Positions 1 to 6,054 of a stretch of DNA of 7,436 nucleotides are shown piece by piece (positions within the stretch are counted from its first letter, which is position 1; each line of letters starts with the position of its first letter). A program made the position numbers and the translations under genes. The notes beneath the pieces are model-generated. The model made no database searches. It had not been told where the DNA came from and worked only from the letters and a program-made list of their open reading frames with translations. Source of the stretch: an uncultured Collinsella sp. (GTDB lineage Bacteria; Actinomycetota; Coriobacteriia; Coriobacteriales; Coriobacteriaceae); the NCBI GenBank assembly GCA_934650975.1, contig CAKUFW010000090.1, positions 1 to 7,436 of the forward strand, read 5' to 3'.

Positions 1-299
1 TTATCCAAATCACCACGTCCATCCCCGGCCTTAACTTTGTGACCGAGCTTGCCGGCGCGCTGACGATGGCGGCGCTCATCAAGTCCAACATCGGCGGCAG
101 CAAGATCAACCCCTTCATCGCCGGCCTGCTCACCACCCTGGTCTCGGGTGCCCTCTTCGCCGTCCTGGGCACGGTTATCATGGGCGCCGCGCTTCCCACG
201 GCACTTGCCAAGGTTCCCATCGTCCTCGGCACCGCCGTCTTTAACGCCGTCGTGGTCCAGGCCCTCTTCTTCCCCCTGCGCAAGGTGCTCAGCAAATAG
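1..299 (+). CDS. Probable ECF transporter S component, 3' end only
   Basis: The reading frame is open to the left edge (first full codon at 3) and ends with TAG at 297-299, so the gene starts outside the window. A GTG at 39 is an internal Val codon, not a start. About 98 residues are visible. They are very hydrophobic, with two clear membrane helices: one around NPFIAGLLTTLVSGALFAVL and a last one around IVLGTAVFNAVVVQALFFPL, ending in a short basic tail (LRKVLSK). The small Gly/Ala-rich membrane protein and its place directly before a double ATPase and an EcfT gene suggest the substrate-binding subunit of an ECF importer. The order S, fused ATPase, T is known from dedicated ECF systems such as ykoEDC. 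The visible part does not identify the substrate. The family call comes mainly from context. Confidence 0.72.
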   Translation, partial: IQITTSIPGLNFVTELAGALTMAALIKSNIGGSKINPFIAGLLTTLVSGALFAVLGTVIMGAALPTALAKVPIVLGTAVFNAVVVQALFFPLRKVLSK

Positions 300-314
300 C
301 CTGATATGATGGAC

Positions 315-334
315 GGGCCGCACGCTTGCGGCCC
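315..334 (+). other. Perfect GC-rich hairpin after the S component gene
   Basis: GGGCCGCA at 315-322 pairs perfectly with TGCGGCCC at 327-334 around a CGCT loop, 16 bases after the stop codon. It looks like the stem of an intrinsic terminator, but the bases after it (CATCACCAAAG) contain no T run. Full termination is therefore doubtful. It may pause RNA polymerase, protect the upstream mRNA end, or be a decayed terminator that lets transcription continue into the ATPase gene. Confidence 0.6.
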
Positions 335-348
335 CATCACCAAAGACT

Positions 349-408
349 GTCCCAAACAGCTGGCTTTTGGGGACGTTCTTAAACGACTCGTCATGTAAGA
401 ACGTCCCC
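349..408 (+). repeat. Leader with overlapping inverted repeats before the double ATPase
   Basis: GGGGACGTTCTTA at 369-381 and TAAGAACGTCCCC at 396-408 form a perfect 13-bp inverted repeat with a 14-base loop. The left arm's GGGGAC can also pair with GTCCC at 349-353, extended by AAA/TTT and one bulged G, so two hairpins compete for 369-374. The longer stem ends 9 bases before the AAGG-type ribosome binding site of the ATPase gene. It may be an attenuator, a processing site between subunit genes, or a copy of a dispersed palindromic repeat. The sequence alone does not decide between these. Confidence 0.6.
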
Positions 409-428
409 GATGACTATGAAAGGTATCC

Positions 429-2180
429 ATGGAAACGATCATCAACGTCGACGATGTCTCGTTCTCCTATGGCACGCAGACCGAGCAGGCACTCACCCAC
501 ATCTCGCTCGGCGTGAACAAGGGAGACTTTATCGGCATCATCGGGCCTTCGGGCGCCGGCAAATCCACGCTTGCCGCCTGTCTGTCGGGAGCCGTACCCC
601 ACCACTTTACCGGCACCTTCTTTGGCTCCGTCATGGTTGACGGCCACGACACCTGTGAGGTCTCGCTCACCGATGTGTCGCAGATCGTCGGCAGCGTGTT
701 GCAGGACATCGATACGCAGATGGTCGCCTCGGTCGTCGAGGACGAGATGCTTTTTGGCCTGGAGAACTTTGGCGTCCCCCACGACCAGATCGAGCAGCGT
801 GTAAGCGAGACGCTCGAGACCGTCGGTATCAGCGACCTGCGCGATCGCGAGATCGCCACCCTCTCGGGCGGGCAGAAGCAAAAGGTGGCCATTGCCGCCA
901 TCCTTGCCATGCGCCCGCGCGTACTGGTGCTCGACGAACCCACCGCGGCACTCGACCCCGCCAGCTCCACGCTGGTCTTCGAGACCCTGCGCGAGGCAAA
1001 CCGCACGCTCGGCATCACCATCGTCGTCGTTGAGCAAAAGGTCGCCCTGCTTTCGGAGTACTGCAACCGCGTGCTTGTGCTCAACCATGGCGAAATCGCG
1101 CTACAGGGCGAGCCGCACGAGGTCTTCGCGCATACCGATGAACTTCGCACCATTGGCGTCGATTGCCCCCGCGTCACGCGTATCTTCAACAGCCTCGAGG
1201 CCGATGGCCTGGCAAGCGGCACCCCCTGTTTGGATGTTGATGAGGCCGAGCGCCTGATTACGGGCATCGTCGATCCCATGCACGCGACCAGCGACACCCA
1301 GGCGCCCGCTGGCTCCCCGCATGCCCCGTCGCCGCGCCCGCACGCCAAGGACGCCGAGCCCGTGCTCACCTTCGATCACGTTGAGTTTGCCTACCCCAAC
1401 GGCGGCGCTGCCGTCCACGACCTTAGCCTGACCCTCTACCCCGGCGAGCTCGTGGGCATCGTCGGTCAAAACGGCGCCGGCAAGACCACGCTCACCAAGC
1501 TGCTCACAGGCCTGCTTAAGCCCGCCTCGGGCAGCGTGCGCGTTACGGGCTTGGACACCGCAGCCGTTCCCACGAGCCGCATCGCCCGCGAGGTCGCAAC
1601 CCTCTTCCAAAACCCCGACCGCCAGATCTGCAAGGATACCGTGCTCGACGAGGTCGCTTTTGGCCTGGAACTTGCCGGTATCGACCGCGCCGAGGCCCTG
1701 CGTCGCGCCCAGCTCGTCATCGACCGTTTTGGCCTCCCCGCCGATGAGGCGCCTTTCTCGCTTTCGCGCGGCCAACGACAAATGGTGGCACTCGCCTCCG
1801 TCGTAGTGGTTGAGCCCAAGATCGTAGTACTCGACGAGCCCACGAGTGGACTTGACTACCGCGAGTGCATGACCGTCATGGAAACGGTGCGCACCATGGC
1901 CGAGCGCGGCTGCGCCGTGATCATGGTCTGTCACGATATGGAAGTCGTCTCCGACTTTGCCGAGCGTATCGTTGTAATGGCCGATGGCCGCATCCTCGAC
2001 CGCGGACGCACACACGAGCTGTTCTCGAACATCGAGCTCATGCAGCGAGCTTACGTTGAGCCGCCCCAGGTCATTGAACTCTCACGCCGCTTGGCGTCCT
2101 CCGTCTCGCCCGCTTTTGCGCAGGTAAGCGAGGTCACCGATATCGTTCGCATTACCAAGGAGATGGTCCGCCGTGGTTAA
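429..2180 (+). CDS. ECF transporter fused double ATPase (EcfA-EcfA')
   Basis: This cytoplasmic ATP-hydrolysing subunit powers an ECF importer together with EcfT and the S component. Two ABC domains lie in tandem. Domain 1 has Walker A GPSGAGKST (39-47), Q-loop Gln92, signature LSGGQ (145-149) and Walker B ending in Asp169-Glu170. Domain 2 has Walker A GQNGAGKT (346-353), Gln394, signature LSRGQ (445-449), Walker B with Glu470 and switch His502. A Pro/Ala-rich linker runs from about 283 to 310. The 583-residue length fits fused ECF ATPases. The ATG at 429 has GAAAGG (418-423) five bases upstream. The gene overlaps ecfT by 8 bases, so the two are probably coupled in translation. Domain 1 has Gln203 where the switch His is expected (VVVEQK), and domain 2 has an Arg in its signature. 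Both changes belong to the same composite ATP site. The substrate is unknown. Confidence 0.95.
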   Translation: METIINVDDVSFSYGTQTEQALTHISLGVNKGDFIGIIGPSGAGKSTLAACLSGAVPHHFTGTFFGSVMVDGHDTCEVSLTDVSQIVGSVLQDIDTQMVASVVEDEMLFGLENFGVPHDQIEQRVSETLETVGISDLRDREIATLSGGQKQKVAIAAILAMRPRVLVLDEPTAALDPASSTLVFETLREANRTLGITIVVVEQKVALLSEYCNRVLVLNHGEIALQGEPHEVFAHTDELRTIGVDCPRVTRIFNSLEADGLASGTPCLDVDEAERLITGIVDPMHATSDTQAPAGSPHAPSPRPHAKDAEPVLTFDHVEFAYPNGGAAVHDLSLTLYPGELVGIVGQNGAGKTTLTKLLTGLLKPASGSVRVTGLDTAAVPTSRIAREVATLFQNPDRQICKDTVLDEVAFGLELAGIDRAEALRRAQLVIDRFGLPADEAPFSLSRGQRQMVALASVVVVEPKIVVLDEPTSGLDYRECMTVMETVRTMAERGCAVIMVCHDMEVVSDFAERIVVMADGRILDRGRTHELFSNIELMQRAYVEPPQVIELSRRLASSVSPAFAQVSEVTDIVRITKEMVRRG

Positions 2181-2919
2181 CGTCATCGACTATATGCCGG
2201 GCGACACGCTGCTGCATCGCCTGAACCCGGTCGTCAAACTGGGCCTTGCCGCCGCCATCATCATCGGCATCTTTTTGTCCGACACCTATGTTGCGCTGTT
2301 GGGCTTTTTGGCACTCACCCTTGCGCTGGGCGCCTACGCCGGCGTCGTCGACCGTCTGCTCTCGCTACTCAAGCTCCTGATTCCACTCGCGCTCATCATG
2401 CTGGTGCTGCAGTTGGCATTTATGCGCGATGGCAACGTGGTGTGGGGTTTTGTTACCGACACCGGCCTCATCACAGGATCGAAGGCCTGCCTGCGCCTGT
2501 TGGGCGTGGCGCTGCCGCTTATCCTCATGCTCATGGTGACCAAGCTCAACGACCTTGCCAACGCCTGCGTCGAGGTGCTTCACGTGCCCTATCGCTACGC
2601 CTTCACCTTTACCACGGCACTACGTTTTGTGCCGGTGTTTGGCCAGGAGATGAATGCCATCATGGAGGCGCAGACCGCGCGCGGCGTCGAGTACGACACC
2701 AAGAACCCCGTCAAGAAACTCAAGCTCATGCTGCCGCTGTGCGTGCCGCTGCTTATTTCGAGCGTGGGCAAGACCGATGCCACCGCGCTTGCCGCCGAGC
2801 AGCGCGGCTTCTACCTGCGCACGCGTGCGAGTTCGTATAAGCGCTACCCCATCAAAAGCCTGGATATCGCCGTACTTATCGTCAGTATCGCCCTTATCGC
2901 CATCGGCTTCCTGTTCTAG
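2173..2919 (+). CDS. ecfT: ECF transporter transmembrane scaffold (EcfT)
   Basis: This 248-residue membrane protein couples ATP hydrolysis to movement of the S component. Its N-terminus reads YMPGDTLLHRLNPVVKL, the usual EcfT opening (PG-S-HRLDP-K). Membrane helices follow around 22-58, 66-84, 106-122 and 230-248. The cytoplasmic coupling region carries the two short Arg motifs that contact the ATPases: ARG at 169-171 (EAQTARGVEY) and QRGF at 210-213 (AAEQRGFYL). The GTG start at 2173 is preceded by AAGGAGA (2157-2163) with a 9-base gap, inside the ATPase gene, which ends at 2180. An ATG at 2194 would cut off the conserved opening, so it is unlikely. The gene ends the operon: a strong hairpin follows 28 bases after the stop, and the next gene is convergent. 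Function is secure; substrate is not. Confidence 0.94.
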   Translation: MVNVIDYMPGDTLLHRLNPVVKLGLAAAIIIGIFLSDTYVALLGFLALTLALGAYAGVVDRLLSLLKLLIPLALIMLVLQLAFMRDGNVVWGFVTDTGLITGSKACLRLLGVALPLILMLMVTKLNDLANACVEVLHVPYRYAFTFTTALRFVPVFGQEMNAIMEAQTARGVEYDTKNPVKKLKLMLPLCVPLLISSVGKTDATALAAEQRGFYLRTRASSYKRYPIKSLDIAVLIVSIALIAIGFLF

Positions 2920-2947
2920 CAATCGCTGGCAGCAACCGGCAAACGCA

Positions 2948-2984
2948 AAAGGCCTCGGCTCGTACCAAACGAGCCGAGGCCTTT
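2948..2984. terminator. Shared bidirectional terminator between convergent genes
   Basis: AAAGGCCTCGGCTCGT at 2948-2963 pairs perfectly (16 bp) with ACGAGCCGAGGCCTTT at 2969-2984 around a 5-base ACCAA loop. The AAA/TTT ends give a short T run on whichever strand is transcribed, although the run is soon broken (TTTACTGTTT on +, TTTTGCGTTTG on -). It lies between the ends of ecfT (+) and the racemase gene (-) and probably ends both transcripts. Confidence 0.88.
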
Positions 2985-2999
2985 ACTGTTTCCCCAGAT

Positions 3000-3032
3000 A
3001 AAACCTACCAAAATAAACCTGTCCCTTTTTGG
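3000..3032 (-). repeat. Short inverted-repeat element after the racemase gene
   Basis: CCAAAA at 3008-3013 and TTTTGG at 3027-3032 are inverted repeats around a loop containing AAACCTGTCCC. AAACCT occurs twice (3001-3006 and 3015-3020). The AT-rich composition stands out from the surrounding genes. Read on the minus strand it is a weak hairpin followed by GGTAGGTTTTATC, 12 bases beyond the racemase stop codon, so it could assist termination. It may also be one copy of a dispersed intergenic repeat, which a genome-wide search would show. Confidence 0.4.
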
Positions 3033-3043
3033 CGGGTTGGGGG

Positions 3044-3790
3044 CTAGAGGCGGTAGGGGGCGCCGCTGCGAATGATGGACTCGCGCACGAGGACATCCAT
3101 GGCGTCGAGAGTGATCTCGGGCATCTCTCGGTACTTCTGCAGCACCGAGAGCTCCGTGCAGGCCAGGATAACGCGGTCGCAGCCGCTACGGGCAAACTCC
3201 CACATCACACGGTCGAACTTGTCCATATCGGGCTCGCGTCCGGCCTTCACGTCGTCGTAGATGAGTGACATCACGTCGGCCTGGCGCTTCTCGCTGGGGT
3301 AGACGACCTCGACACCCGCGGCCTCGCATTCGCGCCCGTAGACGCCCGCACCCACGGTGCCGTCGGTGCCCATGATGCCAATCCTGCGCACCGGCTCTGC
3401 CGGCATGCTCAGGTTGGGATCGAACTCACACTCCCCCATCACCGCGCCCGCCAGGGCATAGCGCACCGACTCGCGCGGCATGTGGATAATCGGCACCTTC
3501 GTAAACGACTGAATCTGGTCGTAGAAGTAATGCGACGTGTTGCAGGGAATCGCGATGTGCGCGCAGCCCAGCGTCTCGAGCGCCTGGGCGCACTCCTTCA
3601 TGGTCGCCAGCAGCTCGGCATGCTCGCCGGTCTTAATGGCCAGCGTGCGGTCGGGCATGGTCGACTTAGAAAGCACCACCATGTCGATATGTTCCTGGTC
3701 GCAGGCGGCCGCCGTATGGCGCACCACCTGGTCGTAGTAATACGACGTGGCCTCGGCGCCCATGCCGCCGATAACTCCCAGCTTTTCCAT
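3044..3790 (-). CDS. Aspartate/glutamate racemase family protein, probable aspartate racemase
   Basis: This is a cytoplasmic, cofactor-independent racemase of the Asp/Glu racemase family, most likely interconverting L- and D-aspartate. The 248-residue product opens with MEKLGVIGGMG, typical of the aspartate racemase branch. The two catalytic cysteines are Cys83 in IPCNTSHYF and Cys211 in ILACTELSVL, each followed by the usual Thr, with Asn or Glu next. The frame extends upstream to 3868, but AAGGAGG at 3796-3802, five bases before the ATG at 3790, fixes this start, and the extra 26 codons do not resemble the family. It lies 84 bases downstream of an ATP-grasp ligase on the same strand. In Enterococcus faecium a racemase gene sits next to the D-aspartate ligase gene, so D-Asp for the cell wall is the likely product. 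Glutamate racemase (MurI) is less likely given the GGMG opening and the context. Confidence 0.88.
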   Translation of the reverse strand: MEKLGVIGGMGAEATSYYYDQVVRHTAAACDQEHIDMVVLSKSTMPDRTLAIKTGEHAELLATMKECAQALETLGCAHIAIPCNTSHYFYDQIQSFTKVPIIHMPRESVRYALAGAVMGECEFDPNLSMPAEPVRRIGIMGTDGTVGAGVYGRECEAAGVEVVYPSEKRQADVMSLIYDDVKAGREPDMDKFDRVMWEFARSGCDRVILACTELSVLQKYREMPEITLDAMDVLVRESIIRSGAPYRL

Positions 3791-3795
3791 CGCCG

Positions 3796-3802
3796 CCTCC
3801 TT
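3796..3802 (-). promoter_or_regulatory. Strong ribosome binding site that fixes the racemase start
   Basis: On the minus strand this reads AAGGAGG, a full match to the Shine-Dalgarno core, five bases before the ATG at 3790. It rules out the longer open frame that begins at 3868. Confidence 0.85.
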
Positions 3803-3834
3803 GGTGACGCCAGCACAATTGCGCGTATCATACC

Positions 3835-3874
3835 CACGCCCGCCCGATACATACCGGACGGGCGCCACGCCCGT
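3835..3874 (-). other. GC-rich competing hairpins between ligase and racemase genes
   Basis: Directly after the ligase stop, the minus strand reads ACGGGCG-TGG-CGCCCGT (3874-3858), a perfect 7-bp stem. Its second arm can instead pair further downstream: CGCCCGTCCG with CGGGCGGGCG, ten pairs with one G-T, around an 8-base loop, ending near 3836. No T run follows. This is more like a partial barrier or mRNA processing site inside an operon than a full terminator. Confidence 0.45.
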
Positions 3875-5131
3875 CTACTTGTAATACGTCTTGAACAGCT
3901 TAAAGTGACGCAGCTTGGTGTGCCACATGCGCAGCCAGCGGTTAAAGACAAAGTCGCCCTTCATAAACGAGGGATCGGCGCCCTTGCCCTCGTTGGCCAG
4001 GCGATGCACCTTTGCGCGCAGCTCGGGAGCCTTGACGTACTTGTCGACGACCCCCATGGGAACGACCATCCACAGCGCCTCGTCCTGCGCCGTCACAAAC
4101 TCCGGCTCAAACGGGCGATTGAACACATACTCGTCCACCACGTACTTGGCAACGTTAAAGCCGCTGTTGGTTACGTAGTAGTTGCTGCGGCCCTGACGGG
4201 TGTTGAAGTCAAAGAACTTAAACGAGCCATCGCGCTCGTCATACTTGACGTCAAAGTTGGAATAGCCCACAAAGTGAAGGTCCTCGAGCAGCTTGCGCAC
4301 GCCACTCATAAGCTCATCATTGGGCTCGGTGATGATGCAGGCGTGATTACCGACGCCGTGGGGCTGATGCTCCTCGAGCAGCACGTGACCCAAGCACATC
4401 ATGCGAACCTTGCCGTTGCGATCAGAATAGCTGGTAAGCACACGCATGTACTCGTCGTTGCCGGGCACGCGATCCTGCAAAATCAGGTCATCGGTGTAGC
4501 CACTGGCATAGGAATCGCGGATAACCTGCTCCAGCTCGGCGCGGTCGGCAATCTCATAAGCCTTCTTCTGACCCTCGAACTCATGCTGCCACCACATGAT
4601 GCCGTCGGAAGGCTTCAGGATCATCGGGTAGGGGAAGTCAATCTGGTCGAGCACCTCGGCAGGCGCCTCTCCTTGCGTGTTGAGCATCTGCGCCGTAAAG
4701 GTAAACGTATGCGGATAGGGCACGCCGTGCTTCTCGCACAGCTCGTAGAAGATCTCCTTCTTCTGGCACTGCTCAAGCATGCTATAGGGCGCGTAAGGCG
4801 CAACGATGTTATCCGCCAGCTCGTTGGCATCCTTGGCCTGGGCCACCAGGGCAACATAGTTATCGCCGCAGCCCATCAGGACAATCGTCTTGTCGGCATG
4901 TGCCCGAGCGATACCGTTGACGGTCTTAAGCATCACGGGCATGGTATCGATATCCACGTTGGGCGTGTAGTCGATAATCTGGCTGCGATACGCAGGGCCC
5001 GTCTGATACTTGCCAAAGACCAGGCTCTTGACCTGATACTCCTCGTAGAAGGCGCGCGCCACCGAATACGCGTTGATGTCGCCGCCGAGCAGCACGGGAA
5101 TAAACTCGCGCTCTGTAAACTGCAATGCCAT
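3875..5131 (-). CDS. ATP-grasp ligase, probable D-aspartate ligase of peptidoglycan crossbridge
   Basis: This 418-residue cytoplasmic ATP-grasp enzyme probably joins a carboxylate to an amine by way of an acyl-phosphate. The N-terminal domain (about 1-110) opens with FIPVLLGGDINAYSVARAF, as in carboxylate-amine ligases. The ATP-grasp core follows, with nucleotide-binding Lys173 in PMILKPS (169-175), an acidic stretch LQDRVPGNDEYMRV (218-231), and the metal-binding strand FFDFNTRQGRSNYY (306-319), where Asp308 and Asn310 stand where the family's Glu/Asn ligands sit. The C-terminus is basic and aromatic. The ATG at 5131 has AGGAAG five bases upstream. The downstream racemase suggests D-aspartate as substrate and the side-chain amine of the stem peptide (Lys, or Orn in Collinsella-like walls) as acceptor, as for the E. 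faecium D-aspartate ligase. Family is secure; the substrate is inferred. Confidence 0.85.
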   Translation of the reverse strand: MALQFTEREFIPVLLGGDINAYSVARAFYEEYQVKSLVFGKYQTGPAYRSQIIDYTPNVDIDTMPVMLKTVNGIARAHADKTIVLMGCGDNYVALVAQAKDANELADNIVAPYAPYSMLEQCQKKEIFYELCEKHGVPYPHTFTFTAQMLNTQGEAPAEVLDQIDFPYPMILKPSDGIMWWQHEFEGQKKAYEIADRAELEQVIRDSYASGYTDDLILQDRVPGNDEYMRVLTSYSDRNGKVRMMCLGHVLLEEHQPHGVGNHACIITEPNDELMSGVRKLLEDLHFVGYSNFDVKYDERDGSFKFFDFNTRQGRSNYYVTNSGFNVAKYVVDEYVFNRPFEPEFVTAQDEALWMVVPMGVVDKYVKAPELRAKVHRLANEGKGADPSFMKGDFVFNRWLRMWHTKLRHFKLFKTYYK

Positions 5132-5187
5132 GGAAACTTCCTATCATGAACTGCCCACACGACGGGCGGTCTTTGTGCAACTGATTT

Positions 5188-5217
5188 ATTCTAGCGTGCC
5201 GAGCCGCCGGTACCCAA
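5188..5217 (-). promoter_or_regulatory. Candidate promoter of the ligase-racemase operon
   Basis: On the minus strand TAGAAT (5193-5188) is a good -10 box. TTGGGT (5217-5212) lies 18 bases upstream as a weak -35. Transcription would start near 5181, giving a leader of about 50 bases before the ATG at 5131. The -10 stands in a small AT-rich island (GATTTATTCTAG on +) of an otherwise GC-rich region. Confidence 0.4.
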
Positions 5218-5340
5218 AGCTCCACCGTATCTATGGCAATCCCCGTAATTATCCAGCGCAAAGGCGGCGCTCACCGGTGTATGACAGCAGGCAATGAACC
5301 CACCGTTGTTGTAGGATTCAACGAGTTGATGTCCGCGAGT

Positions 5341-5346
5341 GAAAGG
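5341..5346 (+). promoter_or_regulatory. Ribosome binding site selecting the GTG at 5354
   Basis: GAAAGG at 5341-5346 is seven bases before the GTG at 5354. It lies inside the longer frame that begins with GTG at 5339, which has no such site upstream. The same GAAAGG sequence precedes the double ATPase gene at 418-423. Confidence 0.65.
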
Positions 5347-5353
5347 CGCACAC

Positions 5354-5986
5354 GTGCCCCAAATTCTTCCAACTGACAATCCCATTCTCGACGCCGCAAA
5401 GCGTGAGCTGGCGGAGCGTGCACAAAAGACCGCTCCTCTACGCACCGCAAACGACGCTTACAACGGGCCCGCCCGCATCATCTCGATCAACACGTCGGCG
5501 CACAAAGGCACGCGTAAGTCGCCCGTCGCCGATGGGCACGACACCCTCGTCGAACAGTTTGGCCTCGCCTCCGATGCACACGCCGGGCACTGGCACCGCC
5601 AGGTCTCCTTTTTGGCGGCAGAGTCTATCCAGACGGCGCAGGCGCGCGGGCTCGATGTGCACGAGGGCGATTTTGGCGAGAACTTCACCACCCAGGGTAT
5701 CAACCTGCTCTCGCTCCCTCTGGGAACGCAGCTCAAGATTGGTAACGACGTCCTGGTCGAAATCAGTCAGATCGGCAAAGTCTGCCACACCCGCTGTGCC
5801 ATCTACCATCTCGCCGGCGACTGCATCTTTCCCCACGAGGGCATTTTCGGCATGGTGTTACAGGGCGGAGAAGTTCACACCGGCGACGATATCCAGGTGG
5901 TCAAGCTCGGCGACGGCACCTGTTCGTTTACGCCGGCCGAGGCACTCCAAGAGGTGGAGCTGGCTCGCCGCGAAGGAACCCTGTAG
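5354..5986 (+). CDS. Stand-alone MOSC domain protein
   Basis: MOSC domains occur in molybdenum cofactor sulfurases and in small single-domain proteins thought to carry or transfer sulfur to metal centres. This 210-residue protein has about 40 N-terminal residues outside the domain, then the MOSC core: GLASDAHAGHWHRQVSFL (70-87), GDFGENFTTQGINL (105-118), LPLGTQLKIG (121-130), and the Cys segment IGKVCHTRCAIY (140-151), with Cys144 at the conserved MOSC cysteine position. Cys148 and Cys157 are nearby. FPHEGIFGMVLQGGEVHTGD (159-178) closes the domain. The GTG at 5354 is preferred to the one at 5339 because of its ribosome binding site. No molybdopterin synthesis or molybdoenzyme gene is in view, so the partner is unknown. 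It reads divergently from the ligase gene. Family is secure; role is open. Confidence 0.9.
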   Translation: MPQILPTDNPILDAAKRELAERAQKTAPLRTANDAYNGPARIISINTSAHKGTRKSPVADGHDTLVEQFGLASDAHAGHWHRQVSFLAAESIQTAQARGLDVHEGDFGENFTTQGINLLSLPLGTQLKIGNDVLVEISQIGKVCHTRCAIYHLAGDCIFPHEGIFGMVLQGGEVHTGDDIQVVKLGDGTCSFTPAEALQEVELARREGTL

Positions 5987-5995
5987 TTGCAAAAC

Positions 5996-6018
5996 CCCAC
6001 GTTGGGATAGCTTTTTAA
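5996..6018 (+). terminator. Weak candidate terminator of the MOSC gene
   Basis: About ten bases after the stop, CCCA-CGT-TGGG forms a four-pair hairpin, followed by ATAGCTTTTT with five T's. The stem is short for an intrinsic terminator. A second small hairpin, CCTGT-AGTA-ACAGG, lies at 6029-6042. Neither is convincing alone. Confidence 0.3.
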
Positions 6019-6054
6019 GATCCAAAATCCTGTAGTAACAGGGCGCCGTAACGT

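Noticed and set aside
1101..2015. Open minus-strand frame of 304 codons inside the double ATPase gene
   Set aside because: Shadow of the ATPase reading frame; the + strand has all ABC motifs in order.
3791..3868. 26-codon N-terminal extension of the racemase
   Set aside because: A full AAGGAGG site sits directly before the later ATG. The extension covers the spacer hairpin and does not look like the family's N-terminus.
3875..5131. Reading the ATP-grasp gene as D-Ala-D-Ala ligase or carbamoyl-phosphate synthase
   Set aside because: The N-terminal domain and the order of motifs fit carboxylate-amine ligases better, and the neighbouring gene is an Asp/Glu-type racemase, not an alanine racemase.
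3482..5149. Open + strand frame of 555 codons across both minus-strand genes
   Set aside because: It is antisense to the racemase and ligase genes, which have clear catalytic motifs. It arises from GC-rich codon use, its His/Val/Leu-rich product matches no family, and no ribosome binding site precedes it.
5132..5353. Possible riboswitch (for example a molybdenum cofactor type) before the MOSC gene
   Set aside because: I could not find a conserved riboswitch core or a clear multi-stem fold; nothing beyond the ligase promoter is supported.
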